Shown here: positions 1 to 9,911 of the stretch, in pieces | Numbering within the stretch: position 1 is the first letter of the stretch | Layout of the letters: every line of letters begins with the position of its first letter | NCBI GenBank assembly: GCA_003342895.1 | Contig: PTFA01000111.1 | Coordinates: 1,462,199 to 1,526,198, forward strand | From: Casuarius casuarius | Lineage: Eukaryota; Chordata; Aves; Casuariiformes; Casuariidae | DNA length: 64,000 bases | Direction: 5' to 3' | The notes under the pieces: model-generated | Seen by the model: the letters and a program-made list of their open reading frames with translations, nothing else | Databases searched by the model: none | Told to the model about the DNA's origin: nothing | Made by a program: the position numbers and the translations under genes

Positions 1-82
1 TTTTTTTCAATGGCCTCATCAAGGAATTCAGTACTCCAAAGACTCAAAAGCTGCCCAGAGCACATCACACATCTGAATTAAG

Positions 83-310
83 AATCACAGAATAGTTGGG
101 GCTGGAAAGCACTTCTGGAGATTGTCTGGTCCAACTACCCTGCTCAAGCAGGGTCACCTGCAGCAGGTTGCCCAGGGCTGTGCCCGTTCAGTTTCTGAGC
201 ATCTCCAAGGTTGGAGACAACAACTTCTCTAGACAACCTCTTCCAGTGTTCAACAACCCTCACAGTAAGGAAGTATTTTCTTGTGTTCTGAATTGCTCAT
301 TGAGATTTAA
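83..310 (-). mobile_element. CR1 LINE 3' tail fragment
   Basis: A 5'-truncated CR1 retroposon in antisense. Read on the plus strand it begins with the reversed CR1 terminus (aatcacagaatagttggg), then a segment like the CR1 'rule' ending in 'ggtccaactaccctgctcaa'. Later come 'aggttgcccagggctg', 'acaacttctctagacaacct' and 'ccagtgttcaacaaccctca', all in the order known for antisense avian CR1. Only the 3' untranslated tail and the very end of pol-derived sequence remain, so it is inactive. Substitutions relative to the CR1 pattern as I remember it suggest an old insertion. The right edge, near 310, is approximate because similarity fades gradually. An open frame at 96-416 lies over this repeat and is not a gene. 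Confidence 0.88.
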
Positions 311-3300
311 CATATTTGGGGAAATCAATATGTATGCTAAGAATGGATTGAAGAGAAAAAATGGGGCAACACTGGCATACTTGCCTAGAATAGTAGTAAG
401 ATGCTACTATTTATAGAATCTCTTCTATATAAAGAGATTTTAAATAAAATTCAACATAATAGTTAAAACAAGGCTTCAGAGATCCTCCCGGACCCAATAT
501 GCAGATTGTTGTGAGGAGGTAGAGCTCTTTCCCAAAATACTTTTTCCATTAGCATTGTGATAGATGAGGGGTGATATTTCTTCCCTTCAAAAGTTATTCT
601 CTGGCTAAAGTAAGAGTGAAGATGGGAAAAAGGGAAATGCTGTGCTGAAGTTAGCCAGGATTTAGATGGAATTATAATACAAAAGAAAAACCAATAGGAT
701 TTTAGGAAAGTTAGGGCATATTTTATATCAGTTAAAAGCTTGATTTATTCATGATAATAATTAAATAATGAAATTGGACTTTTCTGTTGGTCCATCATTC
801 TAAGTGAGAAGAAATGTGTCATGTGCTCCCATGGAAAGCAGGAATTTCCTGAATTTCCACTACTGGAGACTATAACTGTAATGTAAAACTACCTATACCT
901 TGTTTTGTGCTCTTTTCTCCTGAAGAATTATGGCAAACATCAGTGTTCTAATAAATCTAAAACAGAATATGTAGCTCCACCATTGTAATTCTTTTTACTT
1001 ACTCTCATCAACTATTACTCTGCATCAGCTAAGAATATCAAAGCTGCCACAAGTTATTATGTATCCATTAAAACAAAAAAACAATCAAACAAACAAAAAA
1101 CAGCTTTGGTTTGATCTTGAAAGGCCTTTTACAGCTGATGTGCAAACAAGCAGGTGCAGAGTGTACTTCTTTCCCTGATATGTTATGTTGTTTCTTTATC
1201 TTCATAGTTTATTGTTTTATATCATTCCTTCTCATGTAAAATTGTCAAATCCCTTAGGTTCCATATACAGTTGCTCAGTGCATCCTTTCATCCAGTTAGA
1301 CTTCTCTGAAGCTTTTCTTTACTTCCAGCTCTGTCAGTGGCAGTCCATATCTCTGCTGTATATTTTTATGGTATTGATTGGCTTCCTCCAATTTATCAAC
1401 TTGTTTTTCCTTCCTGCCTCCATTGAAGACTAAACTGCTATTTCTGTGGCTTTATATTCTCTACCTTTTGACATGTAGCCAACTTATCTTGTCTTAACTT
1501 CATTGAGTCGTTCATTTTCTCTAATCCCTTCCATCAGAAATGAAATTAATTTGCTATTTGCCCTTTGACATTTAAATGCTGTGACATAAAACCAAGACAT
1601 TCACATTTTTTTCTGTGCATTTTCTTCACCTTGCAGATTTTAAGATGAATAGTATAGAAGTTCCTACTTTAAGTAAAGATGTATATTCCAGTTTCTTATG
1701 TCACAGTTGATTACCTTGCAAAGCCAGTTTTATTCATAAAGAACAAATAGTTCAGTGAAAATAGAGATGTACTACTGTCCTTAAAACTGTGTGAAAAAAT
1801 TGCAAAGTTCATGGAGAAGAAAAAGATACTGAGGTTTAATTCTTACTTTGATTTCATTTATAAAGAAATGTGTTGTAAATTAGTTAACAAAACTTTTACT
1901 TGGTTAAGTGACTTCTCAGTGAATAAATTAGTAACAACAGAAATGGAAAGAAAACCACAGGTCCGGTTTTACAGCTGCCACTCAGAACCCAGGGAGCATA
2001 AAACTGGTGTGGACATAAAACTAAACAGGAGTTACTGAATTTTCAGAACCATGTGTATTTTGCTTTGTATGAAAGGGTAAGTATTAAAAGGCTTAAACGA
2101 TTAATACATATGAGAAATGATCGGTGAGAGCAAGATGAATTCAAGTTACTTGGTTACAGAAGCTGTGAACCTCATGCCTCTAAAAATAATACTAAGAACA
2201 GAAAAAGTCTCCAGTGCTGGAAAAACAGGTGTGCTTTCCAGGGTTGACAACTTTTCAGATGCCTCTTTGGAACAGAGCTACTGCCACGTCAAGCAATGGT
2301 TTCAAACTTCTCAGAGATTGCTTTATTTGCAATGAAGTTACCAAGGTGCTGGCAAATGCTACCGGTGCAGCTGTGCAGTCTGGCAAGACAGCAGCCCGTT
2401 GTGCCCTTGCCGGTCCACAAGTCAAGGCACATCAGGGCTCTTTGAATATGCAGGGGTCACCAGAGTGAAGGATTTATAGCATAGCATTAGAAAGAAATNC
2501 TGGTGTCCAAATAGTACTTTAACAAGTGCACAGAAGGACCATAAACAAGGTAACAGAACAAAACAGAATGCTTTAAAAGTGGCTGATCTTCCAACCAAAC
2601 AGCTCCTGTGTACTGAGAAAAGCTAATCTTTAGGTCAATAGTCATTAACCCCCCCCCCCAACAAACAAACAATAACTCCTTCCCCTGCCAAACACTATAC
2701 AGAGGAAAAAATACAGAAGTCAAAGCCAGCCTAATATGGTGTAGCTTCATTCATACCACAGACTTCAGCTTTCAGCTAAATGCAGTTTCAGCATGTTTGT
2801 TAAAACATACCACTGTCCTTAGCTTAGGTTCAATATTGAGTCATACAGATTAACAGCCATGGTCACTAATTACATAAATTGTTATATCTGGTGCTGTCAT
2901 GCTAAAATGGCTCTTTAGCAATGATACTGAGTTTGGATGCATATTCAAGACCCAAATGACTATATGCCAGAAACAACCTTTATTCATCAAATTTAATAGT
3001 CCAGAGTTTTGGGGCCCCATTGCTGAGGAGGAGTAACTATTTTTAGACCTGTCAACATCAACACAACCAGAAGTAGTACTATACATTGGCATAATGCATG
3101 TGGAGTCTTGACTTACTGGGCTTGCTTAAATTATCTCCCCATTACATGCTCAGTAAATTGCACAAAGGAGTCTCTGTGTGCACAGTGGCTATTCTCCATG
3201 AGTTGTGTATACCTAGCAAGTCAGCTTATCACCACTACAAAAAAGTAAAATAGACTACTACTAAACCCCATACTCAGTCTCTGAAATAGGTAGAGCTGGC

Positions 3301-6300
3301 AGGATTGAGTCAGTCTCAGCAAATCAAAAGATCAGAACACCCTGCCTCAGTCCCAGGAAAATGCTGTTAACTCTGAATAAACACCACTGGTCTGTTTGTT
3401 TCCTGATTATATCACTTTTTGAATTGCCTCGCTGTCTGGAGTACTCTAGTCTGTTCTTCTTTAATATGAAAGATATGTATTTTGCTCTGCTATTTCCCAA
3501 CATTAATTTTCTACAACTACTGTTGCATGTGCTTTAAAGGAAAGATAAGATGAAAAAAATTAAAGATGATACAATATTTTAGAGCTCAGCCAGGGTGGGA
3601 CAACCCAAGAAGTTAAATGTACAATATCTGATTTAAGGTAATCAAATGCTGGTCAGGCATGTGGAAGTTGGGAAATACTAGACTTTCAATTGCAGGGCTG
3701 TGCACATAATGAAGAAGCAAAAAAGGAGAAATGGGAAATTCTTCAAGGGAAGATCACAATAATGTAGTATGTTTCTATTCTATAACACGCCTTTCTTTCC
3801 AAAACAAGCTTAGGCAGAGTGGAGGGGGAGGGAGTTTAAATTTTTGTGCTCTAAAGACCTATTTACATTTAAATATATATAATGGAATTTTAGAACAAAA
3901 ATAAAGGACTACACTAATTAAAAATAAATAATTTATTAAATGTTTAAAAAATTATAACTGAAAAAATGACTGGCTGTATCTATAAAATTGCTCAGGTAAT
4001 AAAACATACCTGCTTAAATCTTCTCAGGTTCTGGTCTTTTAGTATATGGGGGAATCCCTAGAAAAATATTATAGCTGTCTATGTTATATACTATTTCATG
4101 CAAAGTAACAGACAGAGGCTCATAAGAGTTCCAGAGAAAAGAGCAGGTCTATCTAATTTCTTTCTCTTTTTACCATTCCCTTTTGGTGTCAAATACTTTT
4201 TATTTGTCTGGAACTGAAATAATTCCTTTTTATATTTGTACTGTTGTGGCTGTTCAAATTATTTATAAAGTGGAATGGGAGAAAAATTACATTATAATGT
4301 AATTTAATAATATTTAAAAAGCTAAAAAGTGGTATCTTACAGGAGTGACATTGAGATCGCATTTGTTAAATGTTTATTTTTACCATAGTCAGTATTCTGT
4401 TGTCCATTGTATAGAAACTGCTCCAGTTGCCCAGGCCAAAGTGCTTCATCTGTGACAATCACCAGGAGCAGCTGATTTGGGGCAGAGGGAAGATACAGCT
4501 TCACTGAAAGAGCGAGATGTCTTTGCCATTTCCTCCCAGCTCCCGAGCTGAGGGAGCTTTCTTGTACTTCTTATTCAATGATCTGAATACAGATCACTGT
4601 GTTTAAAAAGAATAGAGCGATGTCTTTTCCATGCATTTCTTGTATCTCTTTAATCATGTTGAGTGAAAGCCCATACAGAAGAATCTGAAGTGCTAGCAGT
4701 TTCAGGTCTTCATCCCTGACACTTAAAGTTAGAAATCTACACAATTTAAGCAAATGCATTGCATTAGGTAAGAGCTGACCTATAAATACTAATATAAATA
4801 CTAAATTTTTCTAGTTGACTATCAGGTACCCACAAGCTCGATAAATTTTCAAGTTATCAGTTTTTTGCCTGAAGAAGTTCAGTAAGGAACCTTATGAAAA
4901 TGACTTTCCAAGGGAACCAGAAATGCCCTCTTATACTCCTATTTACAGTTTCCCTTGTAGGTTCTTAGCTGATATCAAGTAAACTACATCAATTTAAGTA
5001 CTTAAAAAAAGCAAGCAGCAACAAAAAAAAAAGATGAACTGATAATCAGAGAGATAAAATGAGTTGTACAATACCAGAATTCATTTCTACACTCTATCAT
5101 AGGCCTAGTGTATAGTACTAAGTCAAATAAGCCTCAATTCATCCCAGCCAAATAAGACCAATTTAAAGGGTGTTTAAAGCTGGGCACAAGCAGAACAGCT
5201 CCTTAATTGTCTTAGACTCACTTTACAATCAGTGGAGAGAACCTGGTATCCTCTGCTGTGGGTTTAGTACATCAGTACATCAGTTCTGCTCTGAAATAAG
5301 TTTGCAAAGATAAATATTTTTTAGCCTGCAAGCTATTCAGGTATTGCATTAATGTCAGAAAGGGTATCTTAAAAGTACCTGAGATAATCAGGATTAGGTA
5401 GTTGAAAGTTAAAGTGGCAAATACTTTTAATTTCCCTATGTTTGTGTGCATTTTAAATTTATGCTTCCACTTACTGAAAAGGAAAAACTCCCACAAAATA
5501 AGCAAAATGAAAACTAAATTAAATTATAAACATAAGATGCTGCATATCTTATATTTTTTGAAGCACGTACGGCTCATGTTTTGACATTATGGCTCATGTT
5601 TTGAAAATTCTTGCAGATGAACTACTTAATAGTTGCTACCAAAATCAGTAATGTACGCTGCTCTAGATGTTTTATTGCAAACTGTGTGTTACAGAAGTAA
5701 CAGATCACTTGTTAAGATAGAGTGCTATGCAATACAGAGATGAGAGGTACTTATTCTTTGCTGCAGTTATTCATATTCTATGCACTTTGCCTGTAACCTG
5801 GAGCTTCAGCCAACAAAACGGAGACAGGAGTGTATAATTATTTAAGAAGGTCAGATTTATTATGTCAGTGATCAATAACAAACAAGTTAAAGCTTAGAAA
5901 CCAGATGCTCACATTAGCTGAGACAAAAAATGTCTTACCTCTGTTGGAAAGGATCACTGGAATTATAATTCATTTTGAGACTGAAGAGGTGAATACCAGT
6001 GTCATCTCTCCCCCGTAGTCTGATACAGGGCATGTGTCACAGTAGACAGCACTCACAGGGCTCTATAATGCATGCGTCCTATGCAAAATTATGCACAATG
6101 TAACATTTATTTAAACCCTGTTGTAAGCAATTAAATGAGATGCTGTGAGTGCAAAGGCCTTGAACTAGCTCTTTGTTCAGGTAACCTAAAGAGAATTTGT
6201 TGTCAAGCTGTGCTTTAAAGTGACAGTAGTAGAAATCAGAAAAGACAGGAGTTTTTCATGATGAGTGACAATGTTCTGTTGCAGCACAACTACCTTCTGA

Positions 6301-7330
6301 CCAGCATGATTTCACCAGCAACACAGAACTTCATTTATCTCTGTATACAATTTGCAGGGATGTAACAAAGAGACACAGTTCAAAATCTGTTTCTAATACA
6401 ATTTCACAACCTTCTGCTTCCCACNGTCAACATGTTCCAAAAAAGCCATATATTTATGTGTTGGATGCGAATGTGTCTCTTAAAAGGCAAATTTCTTAAA
6501 AAAGAAAACCTCTTTTACAGTCAGAGTGAAAGTCCTGCTCCTCACACCTTGTTTATGCCTATCAGTGTTAGACATTTGCTTTTCTGAGTCATTTGCAGTG
6601 AAATATAACCCTCCACTTTGTCTCTCCATGGGTACATCCACATTAATGTAGTGTCTCCAAAGATACCTAATCACAACAGTGTAGAAAATTATGCTTGATA
6701 TTTGAGAACTATTTTCATTCAGATTAATTTAGCCCTTCAGTTCTCTGGAGAAAACAATCACATTGAAGAGTAACTCCTGAGTGATTTATTTGAGTTTAAA
6801 CCACAGGTGCACCAAATCTTTTTATTCTGCATGCAGAGAGATCTTTGAACATCCCCATATTCATTTCAGTAGCAGTAATTGGTTTATAATAGCAGCCTTG
6901 GATAAAATATGCACAAAGTCTTGAAAGCAATCCAAAAATCCAATTTCTACTATTTATTGTATGATGTTGTTTAAAAAGAACCCACTGCGTTATAAGCTTA
7001 AATGGCTGTGGATATAAGACATTTATACAATTTTGCTATAACATTGCAAGTTGTCTCTACACCACAGTTCTGGAAAGACAATATGTTATCACCTTTTTTT
7101 CCTCTTTTATTGACCATTGTATGGGAAAGTGCAGAAGAATGTCGAGGAGATAGACGATGGAAGCTAGCCAGACTGTTCTGTGGGAAAAGGAGCATCAACA
7201 GGGCATGTTGACCCANAGTCACGTAGTTGAGCCTGTGCCAGGGTGGTGCTGCACCTGGGCTTTGAATTGAGAATAACAATGAGCTCAACATGCTTACTAC
7301 GCATGTGTACAGTACATAAAAACTTCATCT
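311..7330. other. AT-rich unassigned DNA, no gene seen
   Basis: No exon, RNA gene or recognisable transposon was found in this 7-kb stretch. It holds an 11-base C run at 2649-2659 followed by short CAAA units, a somewhat GC-richer patch at about 2340-2470, and a 20-bp tandem duplication at 5571-5604. The patch at 2340-2470 has an open frame but no recognisable protein motif. The rest is ordinary AT-rich sequence with short A and T runs. Confidence 0.6.
5571..5604. repeat. 20-bp tandem duplication, 1.7 copies
   Basis: The unit ggctcatgttttgacattat is followed directly by ggctcatgttttga. The shared 14 bases are identical, so this is a recent local duplication or replication slippage. No function is implied. 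Confidence 0.85.
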
Positions 7331-7540
7331 AGTGCNGCCCCCGGTGTTCCTCACCCTGGACTGACACTCAGCGGTGCCAGGGATCCCCCACTGCATTATT
7401 GCCTCGACCAGGAAAACGCCGGGGAACCCCCGTTCAGACGCAGAGGTAGTAAATGCTCCATATCGACCATTGTATGCCTTGTGTTTGTGTATCCGTCCCT
7501 GCTGGGAGTCCAGGCGGTGCCCCCGCCTCACCCTTACAAC
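7331..7540. other. CpG-rich block of unknown origin, possible insertion
   Basis: About 210 bases are strongly GC-rich and hold about eleven CpG dinucleotides, while the flanks are AT-rich and almost CpG-free. The five bases CATCT occur on both sides (7326-7330 and 7541-7545), which would fit a 5-bp target-site duplication but can easily be chance. The block contains a GC hairpin-like segment (aacgccggggaacccccgtt). I do not recognise the family. A short LTR or LTR piece, a nonautonomous transposon, or a small CpG island are all possible. The open frames over it (7325-7543 minus, 7374-7751 plus) show no known protein motif and probably reflect low stop-codon density in GC-rich DNA. Confidence 0.45.
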
Positions 7541-7545
7541 CATCT

Positions 7546-8426
7546 TGAAAAGGCCTTGTCTTTTGCATCATCTTAAGGAATACTTGGGGTCTGTTTTTAC
7601 CCAACTCTACTACATAAAAGTGATACTTAATTTATCCCTAATCTATTTCTGCAAAGCTATTGAAATTCGTAACTGTGTTTGCCGGGTTGTTGTTCCAGCT
7701 CCTCAACACTCTAAAAACACCTTTAGAAAGGAAATAATGAAGAAATTGTGAAAGGATTAAGGAACAAAGGAAGAACATTTAGCTCATGCTGTTACTATTC
7801 TCTTACAGTTGGATATGTAAAATATTGCATGTATTATAACAGATCAGATATCTGCCATTTATTTCTGGTTAACATGAAAAAAAGGTTACGTGAAAACATT
7901 TTGTCTTTTTTCCCCCCAGAGCTGGAAACCTTCAGACAATATATATTCTTCTTTTCACTCTTTGAGCTCTAAAAGAAATTGTCAGCTTTTGCCTTCAGTT
8001 CTGTACATTTATGTTTGATTGTTCATCAGCTTGCAACAGATGAAATAATGCATTGCTCTGAAACAGGAAGTGATTTCAATAACCACTTGTCTTAATCCAG
8101 CTAATTATTATTATATTTTCAGTGAATAAATGCATTTGTATAGATGAAGTGAACCACATGAGTAAAAATGGTCATGTAAAACTGAAAATGTTTCTGAAAC
8201 TTGACTGTAAATTTACTAGTCAGCTGATTCTTGCTGAGTTCACTGATGATTAATATAGTTTATTTCTGGAAAATCTTTTTAAAATTCTATAAGTCTACAG
8301 CATATGTGATGGATAGGAATTATGTACTGTGAAGAATTTTAGATAGAGTCTTATTCTTCTCTAATTCTATCAAACAAGTTTGCACACAGTATTATTTTCA
8401 TGTAGTGGGGATTGTATAATGACATT
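7546..8426. other. AT-rich unassigned DNA
   Basis: Nothing recognisable lies between the CpG-rich block and LTR copy A. The stretch is AT-rich, has no repeat that I recognise and no convincing reading frame. Bases 8422-8426 (acatt) directly flank the LTR terminus, so they are one side of the expected target-site duplication. Confidence 0.55.
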
Positions 8427-8517
8427 TGTCCCGATCCAATATCGGGAGAGTTTCGTTACAATCCCAAGGACGAGATTAAGACGCTAAAATCGGTCAAATA
8501 TTGTACAACCTTTCAAC

Positions 8518-8523
8518 TTTATT
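8518..8523 (-). promoter_or_regulatory. LTR polyadenylation signal, copy A
   Basis: TTTATT on the plus strand is AATAAA on the minus strand. It sits about 95 bases from the LTR 3' terminus, the same place as in copy B, which fits the R/U5 boundary of a retroviral LTR. Confidence 0.7.
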
Positions 8524-8559
8524 TTCCACGAAGTGGGGAGAAAAGATAGGGAAAAGGCA

Positions 8560-8626
8560 AAGGGGAGGAGAGAGAAAGAGAGAAAGGGGGCGAGAGAGAG
8601 AACGAGAGAGAGAGAGAGAGAGAGAT
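8560..8626. repeat. GA-rich microsatellite inside LTR copy A
   Basis: A purine tract with GAGA runs, part of the LTR itself. The same place in copy B is a CT tract at about 24115-24165. It differs in length and interruptions between the copies, as expected for slippage. Confidence 0.85.
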
Positions 8627-9039
8627 CACCACCTGTGGATCCAGCAGCGTCTCGTTGGTCCTCTTCACCCTGGGTGTAAATTTTAGTGATGCACGTGCAG
8701 TAATTACAACTTGAGCAGTGTGTGACCCTAGGTTCCCACTGAAAAGTTCAGAGCCAAATCAAGGCAAATTAAATAAATAAATTGTAAAGACACGCGTGCA
8801 GTGATTACAGCTCGAGTTGGGTGCCTCCAAAGAGGGACCCCGAACAAAGAAATCCCTGGGCAATTATAGCTTTCCTGTCTAAGCTCTCCACCCCTCACGT
8901 GGTAGTTCAGACCAATAGTAATATTTAGGTCTGGGGTCTCCTGCTCCTTATTGGGTCTCATCACTGTCCCTAGGTAGGCTGTTTATCTTTACTGTTGCGG
9001 TTTCTGCTGACAGATGTGTTTTGATTCCTCGGGTCCTGC

Positions 9040-9225
9040 CCTTGTCTCTCAAGGCCCTGACAAAGAGGTGTTGTTCCAGCAATTAACAATTAACACTGCC
9101 CCAGCAGTGACAGNAGGTGTTATCTCCCAAGGTCCTGACGAAGGGGATATAATCCAGACCCCCCCCCCTAATTAACACTGTTTCAGCAGTGAGAGGAGGC
9201 TTTGTCTCCCAGGGTCCTGGCGCCC
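9040..9225 (-). repeat. U3-like tandem repeats in LTR copy A
   Basis: Three diverged units, anchored by 'tctcaaggccctgac' (about 9046), 'tctcccaaggtcctgac' (about 9124) and 'tctcccagggtcctgg' (about 9206), spaced about 80 bases apart. Each is preceded by a segment like 'aattaacactg..cagcagtga'. Direct repeats of this size are common enhancer units in retroviral U3 regions. That role is inferred from position only. Confidence 0.65.
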
Positions 9226-9464
9226 AAGCAGGCCTTATTTCAAAGCCATGACATCCTCCCTCCCGGAGTGTGAAGTACAGGAATGCAATCTGCTTGTAAC
9301 TCCCTTATCTTTCCAGCCTGCACCAGCTCTCGGGCCCTTTCTCACTGCCTAAGGCTTCAGCAAATTTAGCTACTCATGCTAAGCAAGTTTTATAGAAGTT
9401 GTGCTAAACGGCAATAATTTACAGTCCAGGTCCCAAAGTCTCTGCCCGATCGTGGTCTGGTTCA

Positions 9465-9884
9465 NNNNNNNNNNNNNNNNNNNNNNNNNNNNNNNNNNNN
9501 NNNNNNNNNNNNNNNNNNNNNNNNNNNNNNNNNNNNNNNNNNNNNNNNNNNNNNNNNNNNNNNNNNNNNNNNNNNNNNNNNNNNNNNNNNNNNNNNNNNN
9601 NNNNNNNNNNNNNNNNNNNNNNNNNNNNNNNNNNNNNNNNNNNNNNNNNNNNNNNNNNNNNNNNNNNNNNNNNNNNNNNNNNNNNNNNNNNNNNNNNNNN
9701 NNNNNNNNNNNNNNNNNNNNNNNNNNNNNNNNNNNNNNNNNNNNNNNNNNNNNNNNNNNNNNNNNNNNNNNNNNNNNNNNNNNNNNNNNNNNNNNNNNNN
9801 NNNNNNNNNNNNNNNNNNNNNNNNNNNNNNNNNNNNNNNNNNNNNNNNNNNNNNNNNNNNNNNNNNNNNNNNNNNNNNNNNNNN
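9465..9884. other. Assembly gap, 420 Ns
   Basis: A run of undefined bases that begins inside LTR copy A and ends at a GGGAA simple repeat. The missing 5' part of the LTR (about 170 bases) and its second target-site duplication should lie here. Open frames crossing it are artefacts. Confidence 0.99.
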
Positions 9885-9911
9885 AGGGAAGGGAAGGGAA
9901 GGGAAGGGAAG
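9885..9911. repeat. (GGGAA)n microsatellite at gap edge
   Basis: Five GGGAA units directly follow the gap. The true array is probably longer and extends into the Ns, which would explain the assembly break. Confidence 0.9.

Larger units (their letters stand above)
8427..9464 (-). mobile_element. ERV-type LTR, copy A, cut by an assembly gap
   Basis: This is a long terminal repeat in reverse orientation, matching copy B at 23289-24302 along its whole visible length. Its 3' end is at 8427 (TGTCCCGATCC on the plus strand, the complement of the ...CA terminus). Moving inward come the polyadenylation signal (8518-8523), a long GA/CT tract (about 8560-8626), a conserved CCAAT box (ATTGG at 8950-8954) and tandem repeats of about 80 bp in the U3-like part (9044-9221). 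About the first 170 bases of the LTR are missing and should lie in the N gap that starts at 9465. Over the terminal 112 bases it differs from copy B at nine sites, all transitions. No gag, pol, env or primer-binding site is seen to its left, so it is probably a solo LTR. Confidence 0.85.

Noticed and set aside
4538..4558. 7-bp inverted repeat agctccc / gggagct
   Set aside because: Arms are too short to be meaningful, and such hairpins are expected by chance.
7374..7751. 125-codon frame over the CpG-rich block
   Set aside because: GC-rich DNA has few stop codons. No protein motif is seen, and the opposite strand is also open (7325-7543).
8501..8686. Arg/Glu-rich frame (and its counterpart at 23956-24183)
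   Set aside because: It is a translation of the GA/CT tract inside the LTRs, not a protein.
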